NCBI GenBank assembly: GCA_018105865.1
Contig: CM030862.1
Location: forward strand, 11,117,806-11,181,805
Reading direction: 5' to 3'
From: Metaphire vulgaris
Lineage: Eukaryota > Annelida > Clitellata > Crassiclitellata > Megascolecidae
Length of the DNA: 64,000 nt
Both the position numbers and the translations under genes were made by a program. The notes beneath the pieces were generated by a model. That model was not told where the DNA came from. It saw only the letters and a program-made list of their open reading frames with translations, and searched no databases. Shown piece by piece: positions 23,740 to 34,418 of this stretch. Within the stretch, counting starts at the first letter, position 1. The number at the start of each line of letters is the position of its first letter.

Positions 23740-24130
23740 AATACATCTTCTTACCATGCATGTGACTCCTCGTCACGGCCTCGCGGCAAATCCAGAGCGA
23801 CCATTTACTCGACAAGAAGGAAGCGTGGAGACGGGAGGAGAGGTAGCGGACGCAGCGAACGACCGGTAAGTACCAGAGAAATCCATTTGAGAGCCTCTGA
23901 TAGTTAATGGAAGCCTTTAATGTCTTTGTCTAAGTGGACGTGGTCGAATGAATACGATCCAGAAAAGTGGCTCGCCGTTTCCACCGGCAGGCTATATAAC
24001 CGCCGGCTATATTTCCTCCGCCGACGACGAGTCAATCCGTCACTCGGCATTAAAAATGAATGTCGGTCGGCACTCCGCATTATACCATTGTCGAGTGCGC
24101 TAAATGCACGACGCGTGTAAAATAGTGAAC
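23740..24130. promoter_or_regulatory. CpG-rich unique patch with a strong donor
   Basis: Non-repetitive, CpG-rich, with CGACCG|GTAAGTACC at about 23,872 on the plus strand. It also contains CCGGCAGGCTATATAACCGC, a TATA-like sequence in a GC-rich context. It might be an alternative first exon for the downstream gene or a promoter; no coding support. Confidence 0.35.
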
Positions 24131-24443
24131 AACGCAACTACATTACTACAACCGCGCAACCATTTAAACACAGACGTCTTGTTAATTGTAATTTCTACAT
24201 AGATATCTCTGGCTCACCGACTTCTATGGCGCCACTCGATTGAGTGCAGAAGAGTCTCAGGGTTTAAGAGTTTCATAAAGTAGGGCATCATCAGCTCTAC
24301 CGAAGAATGTGACAATTGAATTGATACCTCCCCTGAACTGTTATTAAGTGCCTTAAGACGCACATGTTTAACAATTATCATGCCTTCCCTTGTTAAGAGC
24401 TCTTGACTTTAAACTTCGTTATGCTTACCGCGCGATCTATAAA

Positions 24444-24630
24444 CAGTGGCGGCTCCACAGGGGGGCCGGGGGCCCGTGCCCCTATTGAGTGCCTGCCCCA
24501 GTGGAGCCCCTGTTGGGACCCTATACTTAATACTACATAGGCTACCTAACAACAAATGGTTGCCCCATGATTAGAATTTGTCACCCCAACGCCCCCCCCC
24601 CCCACTTGCCAAATCCTGGAGCCGCCACTG
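24444..24630. mobile_element. hAT-type MITE family A, copy 4 (inverted orientation)
   Basis: 187 bp with an exact 8-bp duplication TCTATAAA (24,436-24,443, 24,631-24,638). Confidence 0.92.
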
Positions 24631-24646
24631 TCTATAAAGTGTCTTA

Positions 24647-24780
<134 letters not shown>

Positions 24781-25425
24781 TCTTGTCGTCTTTCCATTGT
24801 CAAAATTAATGTGTCGTTTTAAAATATTCATTATAGGCCTACTTAGCTTATTATAGTTTTAAAACAATAGTCAGAAACTTTTTCAAATTCTTTTTTAAAC
24901 GAATTATAATAATTATAAGTGCAAAATGCGTTCAATGTTGCGGTAACAAAGCATTGCGTTATTAATAAAAATATTTAGTTTTAATTATGTGAAGTCACAT
25001 TTCTGGAAGCCCCCCTCCCCCCTCCCCCGTCGTCAGACTCGTCACACATCATCCCCTAAGTGCGTAACGTCGTTTATGGATGGTCCCTAAGAAACTCAGA
25101 GGGCACGTGTGAGCTATGCTCGTTTTGAGGTTGGACTGTAGCTAAGGTTATGGGCCAGTTACAGCACGAGAAGATTTAACTCTAATTTTGCCAAATGTTT
25201 GCGGAAGCGGAAGCTCGTGGCGCTTCCATGCAATGCACGCGTGGAATACGTGGATGATCAGGCCACCTTTGCCTGTATAAGCATAGAATCCATAGATGCA
25301 CAGTAGGGCCTATACATACTTCATATGGCCCATAGGCCTATGCAATCTCTTTTTCGGAAAACCATGACATAACGCAAGATCAAACAACAAGCTTTTCTTT
25401 TGCGAAAGTGTGGGTCCCTGATGCT

Positions 25426-25801
25426 CAGGCCCTCCGAGAGAAATTCCGGGCCCCTGTGCAGAATGGCCGACGGGCCCTTGACAAGTCATAATTTTTTCTT
25501 CTTGACGACCTTTTTTTTTTTTGCTCGTCAGCCGTTTATTATAAATGTTTACGACCTTTCGACCTTTTTACGTTGACGACCTTTTTTTTTTTGCTCGTCG
25601 TCTGCCGTTTATTTAGCACTGTGTCCCGGGCCCCCTTGTGCTCGCCGGGCCCCTCTGCTGAACTGTCATTTTTAACCGTTCTTTAGTGTTATTATTCATT
25701 TTATTGTTAATTATACATATTCATCATCGGCCCGGGCCCCCTCCGGACCGCCGGGCCCCTGTGCAGTTGCCCCCCCCCTGCCCCCCCTCTCGGAGGGCCT
25801 G
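25426..25801. mobile_element. hAT-type MITE, CAGGCCCTCCGAGAG ends
   Basis: 376 bp between CAGGCCCTCCGAGAG and CTCTCGGAGGGCCTG, with an exact 8-bp duplication CTGATGCT (25,418-25,425, 25,802-25,809). It carries two copies of TTGACGACC-Tn-GCTCGTC. Confidence 0.92.
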
Positions 25802-25911
25802 CTGATGCTATATGCAGTGGCGTATTTAGGCATGTTCCACATTTAATAATAATATAATATAATATAATATAACAAGGTTTAAAGTGGTTCAGTAGGGACT
25901 GCCCCAGAGGC

Positions 25912-26060
25912 GGATCTATAGGGTATTCGGCGCCCGGGGACAAAGTGTACGTTGGCGCCCCTAACAACTGACAAGCAAAAAAGGTCCTCACATCGTTTTC
26001 GGCGCCCCTCAACTCTCTCTTCATACAGTAGGCCTACTGACGAGCAAAAAAGGTCCTCTC
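25912..26060. mobile_element. Partial copy of the CAGAGGCGTAGCG MITE
   Basis: CAGAGGCGGATCTATAGGG then GGCGCCCGGGGACAAAGTGT; this is the reverse complement of the right end at 11,300-11,376. Confidence 0.6.
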
Positions 26061-26085
26061 AAGTGTTTCTTCTACTTTATGAATG

Positions 26086-26168
26086 ATGAATCGATGGTCG
26101 ATGAATCGGTGGTCGATGAATCGGTGGTCGATGAATCAGTGGTCGATGAATCGGTGGTCGATGAATCG
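26086..26168. repeat. 15-bp minisatellite, about 5.5 units
   Basis: Unit ATGAATCGGTGGTCG, one to two base changes between units. The open MNRWS-repeat frame starting here has no other support as a gene. Confidence 0.95.
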
Positions 26169-26459
26169 ATTACTGCCCTGTGTGAGAACCGCATTTTCCA
26201 TGGAACAGGAGCCTACACACATTAGGGGCCCCCACATAGTAGCTGGGGACTTTTTTGCTCGTCACAATGCACAGTGGGGAGGGACGGGTTGCCTGGCAGG
26301 GTCCCCAAGGACATTTGGAACAGGCCTACACAATCATAAATACGGCCCTTGCTATATGCTTTATTATAGTGGCGCCATAGAAGTTGATCGATTGATGGGT
26401 ATCAAGGGTTGCTTTGTGATGAACATTTGCTCGTTATCATTTGACATTTTTATGTAGGA

Positions 26460-26760
26460 GAGTAGCATGGGCGTCCGGAGGGGGTGCAATTGCACCCCCT
26501 GGAAAAATTGGGGAATGAAAATAGAAGGAAAATCAATAAACTGTACCCAAAAAGGCTGACAAAAGGGGATTTTATCCCTAATTTTACTACACTTTCACCG
26601 CAAAAATAGGTTGACAAGAAAACGGTCCTCCGCAGTTTTTCCCCGTAGTTTTACTCGACTTTTACCCAAAAATAGGCTTCACAAGCAAAAAAGTAAGTCT
26701 GGAAGTCCGGTGGGGGATGCATCCCCACTCATCCCCCACGTGGAACCGCCACTGTTCGTA
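26460..26760. mobile_element. Decayed MITE sequence ending TGGAACCGCCACTG
   Basis: The stretch ending GGAAGTCCGGTGGGGGATGC ... CCACGTGGAACCGCCACTG recurs at 28,680-28,860. Left boundaries are unclear. Confidence 0.45.
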
Positions 26761-27316
26761 GGAGAATTATTCAATTCGCTAACTTTTTACAGGCCTACAG
26801 TCATGGGGTCGATGAGATAGGTCCTAAAATATTTTCAGGCGTTTAGACCTGCCTCTAGTCTAGCACGTCCACAATCTCATCACTAAGCGGCTGTCCATAC
26901 TCCATATCAAATGTACGTCACGCTCGAGGGGAAGGGTCTAAAAGAAAGTGTGGCAGTTTTCGACAGGAGGCGGGGGGTATAATGACCAGAGTGACGTCAC
27001 GCTTTAAGCATAAATAAAGCAATGAATTTGGGCAAGATGAAAATTTGGATTTTGCGGGAGAATTTCTTCAAATCTATTAGATTTTTGCATATCGAGGTCC
27101 TATGCACCCTCTATTCAATAGGCCTTCAATTGGCTTAGCCTATCTCACAGAGCGAATTAATTATAAAACTTGTTTTTGATGTCTATAAAAACCTGTTGTA
27201 GCCTATAATGAACCAGATATCTTAATACGCGGCTCTTCCTTCGATCGACCTACTAGGAATTCCGCAAATATTCGACAGGACTTTCATTTAGTTGATGTCC
27301 CTGGTTCTCGTACAGT

Positions 27317-27805
27317 AAGTAAGTAAGTAAAATCTCGTAAACTTCTACAGCGCCCCGGAAAGCAGCACAGCAGTAGCTGCTTATTCTTATGCGCTTAATC
27401 TTTCCTGAAATAGCTATAGCCAGGGTGGTTTGTCGGCCGGGCAAAGGTCAGTGTATCTATGAGGCGGCGGGTCAGGTTGTTGTTGCTATGGGGGAAATGA
27501 CTTTTCGAATAGGAAGGTTTTAAGTTTAGACCTAAAGGTTTGAGGAGACAGTGAAGGAATTAAAGGAAATGAGGATTCGGAGCTTATTGTTTGACCATGT
27601 CGTAGGCTGCGGAGGGAGGCTGGAATTGAGTTCCAAAGTTCTGGTGCGGCGTATGAGAAAGCGCGGTTGCAGATTTTTGAGTGATGACTGATTTAACGGG
27701 CGTGAAAGTGTGAGATGAAATGATGATCGTGTAGGTCGGGGAGGCTGAGGCGTTAAGAGTTTACGAAGGTAAACCGGTTTTGACGAATGAAGTGAACAGT
27801 CAATG
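27317..27805 (-). mobile_element. CR1/L2-like LINE 3' end inserted in the satellite
   Basis: On the minus strand it encodes AAPELWNSIPASLRS and FRSKLKTFLF in slightly broken frame, the C-terminal signature of CR1/L2-type ORF2. It then has a 3' UTR ending GCGCTGTAGAAGTTTACGAG and (TTAC)n. It shows what the many shorter tails in the window derive from. Confidence 0.78.
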
Positions 27806-28169
27806 GAGTTAGTATGTTGCATGAAATGGCTGCGTGGTGTGCTCTATTTCGAACCATGTAGATCAAAATTGAGAATGATATTATTGATTATTCTTGCACA
27901 AGTTACAGCAATTAAGATGGAACAAGAGGAAAATGTGGATTTTGTTGGAGAATTTCTTCAAATCGATTAGATTTTACATATCTAAAGCTTATATTCAACA
28001 GGCCTTCAATTGGCTTCTCTCACACAGCGAATAATTATTTTAAAAAAACTTGTTTTGATGTCTATAAAACCTGTTGTAGACCTATAATGAACCAGATATC
28101 TTAATACGCGGCTCTTCCCTCGATCGCCTTACTAGGCCTTCCGCAAGGTATTCGGCAGGAGTTTCATTT

Positions 28170-28351
28170 CATTAGCGTCGCCAGGGGGGGCAAATGGGGG
28201 CAACTGCCCCCCCAACCTGCCTCTGACCACCTACCAGATTCGCGCAAATCTGGTGAGAAAGTTTTCTGTGGAGGGGGATGAGGGGCGTGTAAGAAATCTG
28301 ACACGCTAGCCCCTTTTGCCCCCTAACCAAAAATTCCTGGCGACGCCACTG
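28170..28351. mobile_element. hAT-type MITE, GGCGTCGCCAGG ends
   Basis: 182 bp, CATTAGCGTCGCCAGG to CCTGGCGACGCCACTG, with an exact 8-bp duplication TTTCATTT (28,162-28,169, 28,352-28,359). Confidence 0.9.
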
Positions 28352-29419
28352 TTTCATTTAGTTGATGTTCCTCGTTCTCGTACAGTCAATGGCATTAGTG
28401 TGAAATGGTACTATGAAATGGCTGGGAGTGCTCTATTTCGAACCCTGTAGAGCGAAATTGAGAATGATATTATTGATTATTCTTGCAAAAGTTACAGCAG
28501 TGAAGAGGTGCAAGAGGAAAATGTGGATTTTGTCGGATAATTTCCTCAAATCGATTAGATTTTTACATATCTAAGGACTATATACCTTCTATTCAACAGA
28601 CCTTGAATTGGCTTCTCTCACAGTTTATAATTATTATAAAACTTGTTTTTGATGTCTATAAAACCTGTTGTAGGTATATCCATAATTTGACTACATTTTC
28701 ACCGCGAAAAATTGGTTGAAAAGCAAAAAAGGTCATCCGCAGTTTTTTCCCCATAATTTTACTAGACTCTTACCCAAAAATAGGTTTCACAGGCAAAAAA
28801 TAAGTCTGGAAGTCCGGTGGGGGGTGCATCCCCACTCAACCCCACGTGGAACCGCCACTGGGCCCGATATAACACATCGGCGTTAACTTGGATGAAAAAG
28901 TGAAGGGGCAACTACTATGTCTTCCTCTTCCTTGGCCAAGCCTTTCAAATGGCGAGGAGACTCGAGTCTATAGCGTCTTAATATAGGCCTAAGTCTACGC
29001 CTAATCGCCTATCACATGCTGCCTATGATTATGATTTAATATAGAACATCTTCCGGTTTCAGAGAGAACCTCAGTCGCAAACTATAGGCCTACCTAACAT
29101 TCAGTGGGCGTTGTGTGTTTTTTTAAAATTTAGGCGGAGATTCACCCCCTAAACCTCAAAATCCCCCAAATCTCATCACTTAAAATTTTTTGCATTGAAG
29201 TTGTGCGGCTAGCTGTGCCTTTCCCCTCCACCCAAGTCAATCCCCCCCAAGACATCGAGTCTGGATAAAACAGCGCATCCCACGCTCTGCTTTATCATTC
29301 GCAACCGTCTGCGGATAATTAAAAATGCGGGGGCGGTGGACAACTAACACTCCCGCCGCCCTGAGGAACAAAGCACACACGCCAATGGGTCAGCTGGGTC
29401 TATTTACTGTCGGCTACTT

Positions 29420-29474
29420 TGTTTAAATTTAGCATCAACTGTCGCGATAATAATATTGATGCTAAATTTAAACA
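29420..29474. repeat. 19-bp perfect inverted repeat with 17-bp loop
   Basis: TGTTTAAATTTAGCATCAA and its exact complement 17 bp later. It lies just upstream of the CpG-rich promoter of L3MBTL. Confidence 0.8.
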
Positions 29475-29499
29475 AATTAAGTAGGCCCGAACAAATTTT

Positions 29500-30404
29500 C
29501 TGTAGTTATTTCAGCGTTGTCTTAAACACCTTCTGGGCGACAACTCATGTTTGAGCGACTTTCTCTGGGTGGAAATTTCTCCGCGGAGAATCTTCGCCGC
29601 CAAACCCAATAATTAGGCCGACTCATACGCAATGTTTTTCATCGGGGGTAAGGCACGGCGTAACAGCCCGTGGGTTGCCGTTCGATCATCGTCCCTCGGC
29701 CGCTCTCTGCCGCACCCCGCTGTCAATTAAGATAAAACAGCGCAATAGCAGCCACCGATGGGTGGCTGATGTGCCATTGTAGTGTTCGAAATCTCTCCTA
29801 TTCCGATCCGTACTTCAACTTTTTCCAGCGCTCTTTCGGACCCCGCCACCGCCGCCATATCGCCGTCGACCGGCGCCACCGGGTTTGTTCTGCACTTTGG
29901 CGCCGTTTTGGCGCCGGGCGCCGCGCCATTCGCGATTTTTCGGCCGCCGAAAGTACGGACATAGACTCTGTGTATTTATTGTAGGCAGCGTTAGAGTAGC
30001 GGCCATTTTACTTGTTTGCGACCCCGTCGGCGGCGACGCAGGTACCCGTGAGAAACTGAATTTTTCGACGTCCGGACGGGGCCAACGACCCCGGTTTCGG
30101 CGTTGTCTTGGAGCGTATTTCGAGGGGCGTCGAACGGGCCGTTCGGGGCCCCCTTACGCCGGCTTTTGGGGCCGTTCAAGCGACTTTCTGCGCCTCGGAT
30201 TGTCAAATTGATAATCGGAATCGTTTGGGTTTTTTTGCGCGTTCCTATTCGAGAACGAGGCTCGACGTCGACGCGGAAACGAGGCCGGGCATTAATTATC
30301 CCGTTCGCCAGTTCGGAAGATTCAAGGAAGCGACTGCGTTTCGACGCATTTTCCGCCGACAAACGGCGACTTTCCGCCGACAAATTCGCCTGTAAAGTGC
30401 AAAA
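29500..30404 (+). promoter_or_regulatory. L3MBTL: CpG-rich promoter and 5' untranslated exon of L3MBTL (predicted)
   Basis: A GC- and CpG-rich, non-repetitive stretch, in sharp contrast to the AT-rich surroundings. A good donor (CAAAA|GTAAGC) at 30405 faces the acceptor at 31605-31606 just upstream of the start codon. Open frames on both strands here look like a composition effect. Transcription start not determined. Intron 1 (30405-31606) shows nothing recognisable. Confidence 0.65.
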
Positions 30405-31641
30405 GTAAGCAGGCGCCGACGTTCTACGGCGATTTCAAGCGGCGTTTTACAATCGAAAGCGGACAAATTAACTTTTAATATCGCGCTTGTGCTGAGACGT
30501 GTAGCACTATATTAACGTTGTTTATTGAACTAAAAAGCAAATGTTTTTTTGCATAATCGTGTTTTCCTTCAAAATTCTCTACATTTAAAGCGATGATATT
30601 GATTACAGAATAGTTTTTCGGGCGTGTAATATTTATCTTGTTCAGGTGTGTGTATGTGTTTAATCCGAATGATTTCAACACTGCACCACAGATAGTCATG
30701 CTGCATCAGCACCATATGCATTGGCGCAGTGAACTAAATTAAATTTGTGTTAACGAATAAATTTGTCTACTCGGACATATGTGTGAAAAATTTATAGTTA
30801 TGTGGAAATGAGACAACTTCTGTTTTCTTATTTTGTAAAAGAACATTTTATTTAGGAGTTTTAGTCAGTATAACTTAAATTTTTAAAAGCTTTGTTGTCT
30901 AGCAGTTTTGGCTGAATATTAATGCCAGTCTAGGATAGCCTTGTTTGACAGCATAACTGCAAAATACTTAGGAAAAACCTGAAAATGAGATATGAAGGAA
31001 GATTTGAAGCTGCAATAGTTCATTCAGTAAATTACATTTAACGAAGCATTGCTGGCTGAGGAATAAATGTTTAAAATGGGATTAAATTAATCTGTATTGT
31101 GGTGTATGTGGACTTTGAGACGTTATGTATGAATAGACATGTATGAGGCTATTTTATTTGCCATCATTGACTAGTATGCTTCTTTGAGCCACTGCAATAT
31201 TGGATTTTTAAAACAGTTCCCATGTGATCATTGAATTAGGAGCAGTGCTTTAGTTGCCGTGCCAGATAGGTGTCATTACTGTGAGGAAACAATTACCAAG
31301 CAAATAATTTTGACAACTCCGAATGACACTAGTTAAATCTCATTAAATGCTTTTCCATATTTGACCTTTGACACAGGGCTGTAAAATTGATGCCATTTAA
31401 ATCTTGCTGGAAAGTGGAAGTCATAACTTATTTTAAACAGCTTAAAATTGGTATAATTTACTGATATTCCACGACAATTTTTATCATTTACTACAGAACT
31501 TCTTTAAATTGTATACATGTACTAGAGCAAGACTGCCAGTACAGAAAATTTTCTTAGGCTCATAGTTTTATGCCGGTGATTTTTTTATTTACGGTTTCGT
31601 TAACAGATTGCTGTAAACAAAGTATCTTGTGACATCTATCA

Positions 31642-33109
31642 ATGGAGGCTGTTTCGGGCGGATGTGTCGACCAGCAACTGGAAAGTTTGACTACGGAACA
31701 GAGTTCCACGTTGTCGAAATCCGGCGACATCGATTTGTGCAAACTCGGTCAGTCTGAGTTGTTGACGCTCGATCCATTACCCGAAAACAATTTCACGGAT
31801 GAAAGCGAAGTGCGGTCTTCTTGTTTGAGAGCGGCGGATGACAATGATGCGGATTCGATCGCGTCTGTGCCTCTGGCAGGTAACGAACCGCTTGCGGAAG
31901 AAAAGTCCTGCCTGGACGACCCAGGTGACACTATCGATACTGCCTCCAAGGCAGACAAGGCACAACCAGCGAGCGATCCCTTGTTTTCAGTCGAAGAGTT
32001 GATTTCAGAAGACCTTCAGACTGTGCACCAAGTGGAGGTTCCTTCTGAAGACCTGAAATCAGAGGCTAAAGATGAGGATGATTGTATCCCTTTAGAACGG
32101 GCCTTGTCAGAATTTCAAGTGGACATCGCCGAGCTGTTTCCTTCTGTCGATCTTTCAAGTTCTTTGTTGAATGAAACTTGCTCAATTGGTTTAGAGTCCG
32201 ATGATAAAATTGAGAAATCTTCCGATGTGGAGCTGTCGGCCGGCGTGGCTCCTACTACGGCTGTTCCGGACGAATCTAGCAAGGCCATTCCGGATGATGT
32301 GATCGTAGTTTCAGAAAGTGTGAACCTAGCGTTAGAGGACCCACAGGTGGTATCGGGTGATGTTGCACTTCCGGTAGCTCCAGGCGCAATTTCTGTGATT
32401 GTCGATAACTTGAAACAAACATCTGATGTCGGTAACTCCAGTTCTGTTTTCAAGACTGGCCAGGAGAGTTCTACAGTTGACGCGAATGACTTGAAGGCTG
32501 CAACTTCTCATAAGAAAGGTATTTCCGAATGTGAGGGCTCAAAGGATGCCAGAGATGGTAATGATACTCGTGGGCTTGCTGCATTGATACCAAGCCCAGT
32601 GATTCATGCGGGATTCGAAGTGAATTCTCTCGACGAAAGTCTGGCTTTGGAGGCAGTGCCATCTTTTGAGGCCGTTCCGGCCAATTCGAAGCCTATCCTA
32701 TTGCCAAAAGACCTGACGGTTGATGCGAACATGAATAGAAACTCCGCTCCAGTGCAAAAGCCATCTGCGGTATCGGTATCGGTATCGGAAGTATCGTCGT
32801 ACTCCGCCGTCGGATGCAGACATCGTCTCCCGCAAACGATATCCTACAACAAGCCGAGCCAGGTCTTGGATTTGACACCGGTGTCTCCAACGAGTGGCAG
32901 GCTGCTGACGCAGATCTTGCCGCCCGCGGTTCCGAGGCCACACGCGCAGCACGTTTTGGGAAATTCCTCTTCATTGTCGTCGTCGTCATCGATGTCTCGA
33001 TCGTACGACGTCCATTTTGGGCGCGGAGACAATCCAAACAACCCGCACAATCAGCCACCGTTGAACTTGTCTGTTGATTGTGGTGCCATTAACTTGAAAT
33101 CGTCTCCAG
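31642..33109 (+). CDS. L3MBTL: L3MBTL coding exon 1 (N-terminal acidic region)
   Basis: Encodes residues 1-489 plus one base. The sequence is rich in Asp, Glu, Ser and Val with no recognised fold, and is probably disordered. The reading frame runs on past the donor into the intron through an ATT microsatellite and a TTAA element, so an unspliced reading would be wrong. The donor reads CCAG|GTACTT at 33110. Confidence 0.85.
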
Positions 33110-34273
33110 GTACTTTATTATTATTATTATTATTATTTGTAATTTTTAATTTTCTAACGTTTTACTGTTGCTCTAAGCTTCTGTGTTGTTGTCTGAGGTT
33201 TAACCTTAACCCTTTAACTGGGTATTTAACTGTAACTCAATGTAAAATGGACGGATATATCCGGGATCCCCAGTTAAGGGGTTAAATGGACTGATTTTTG
33301 GATATGACAATGGAGGCTACAACTCTACTTGAAGCGACCGTCAACTGATATCAAGTGTGTTACAAAAATGGCGCTATAGAAGTTCCAATGTTATATTAAC
33401 CTTCTCATTTATAATTCAAGTGTATCTTCGATATGTTTGTTTTGGATCTAGGATATTAAAGTTTGATATTTTTACATTATTGTAATGATTTGAATATTGC
33501 AAATTGTGATTGGAATGTTTGTTTTGTTTTTGTATGAGTAGATTTGATCAGAAAACATAAAAAATTCTTTAATCAAATTTTCAAAATAATTTTAAAGGAT
33601 AATTTTTAAATTTTGTGATTGTGTTACTTTCTATTTGACGTGAAAATTAATTAAATTGTGTACTTCATCAAGAATGGATTAATTTAGATGTTATTTTTCT
33701 CAAATTGACATATTTTCAGTTTCATGGAAGAAGGTGTCAGTCTAAGCATGTTTACTTGTTACTGTTATCTGTTAACTGTGAAATTTGAAGTGGAAATTAA
33801 CTTTTAAAGTCACCTTTTTCAAGTGAACTTGAAATTGTAAAAATTGTTTAATAGAAAGGTCAGAGTGGGAAAATCTGCCTCAGATGCTGTGATTTTTTTG
33901 CTGTTTTGTATGTAATCGGTTCCTGAGAGCATAGCTATTGTTCCATTTGACGTTATTTCCTGTGATTGTGATTAAAGTGTTTGGTAATTAATTGGTCTTA
34001 GTTTGCTTTGCAGTCTTGTGCTCGATTTGCCACATCTTGTGCCATTTCTCATTGCTGTGTGTTTTCAGCAGTTCAGAAGCTGTTGTGTTTTAGCCATTCA
34101 CTGTGTTCTTAGTTGGCTCTTAGGGCACTTTCAGATATTTTCTGTCATGGTAATTATATATGACCTGATGAAAGCGATACTCGTTACTCGGTACTTAAAA
34201 GTCTTCTTGCATTTCACTTTTTGCATGTTGATTAGCACACTTTTGATGAATGACTTGGCAATTGTATCATTTA

Positions 34274-34344
<71 letters not shown>

Positions 34345-34356
34345 TATTATTATTAT

Positions 34357-34418
<62 letters not shown>

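Larger units (their letters stand above)
27030..28680 (-). repeat. Three inverted copies of the ~395-bp satellite unit, interrupted twice
   Basis: Copies at about 27,030-27,316, 27,806-28,169 and 28,352-28,680 read on the minus strand as the unit at 11,385-12,163. The first junction holds a LINE 3' end (27,317-27,805), the second a hAT MITE (28,170-28,351). Confidence 0.82.

Noticed and set aside
29769..30408. Several 60-108 codon frames in the L3MBTL promoter region
   Set aside because: Overlapping frames on both strands in CpG-rich DNA; no start or domain stands out, and the region behaves as 5' UTR/promoter.
33110..33285. Extension of the first L3MBTL exon to the stop at 33,285
   Set aside because: It would translate an ATT microsatellite and a TTAA MITE; a good donor at 33,110 joins in phase to 34,623.
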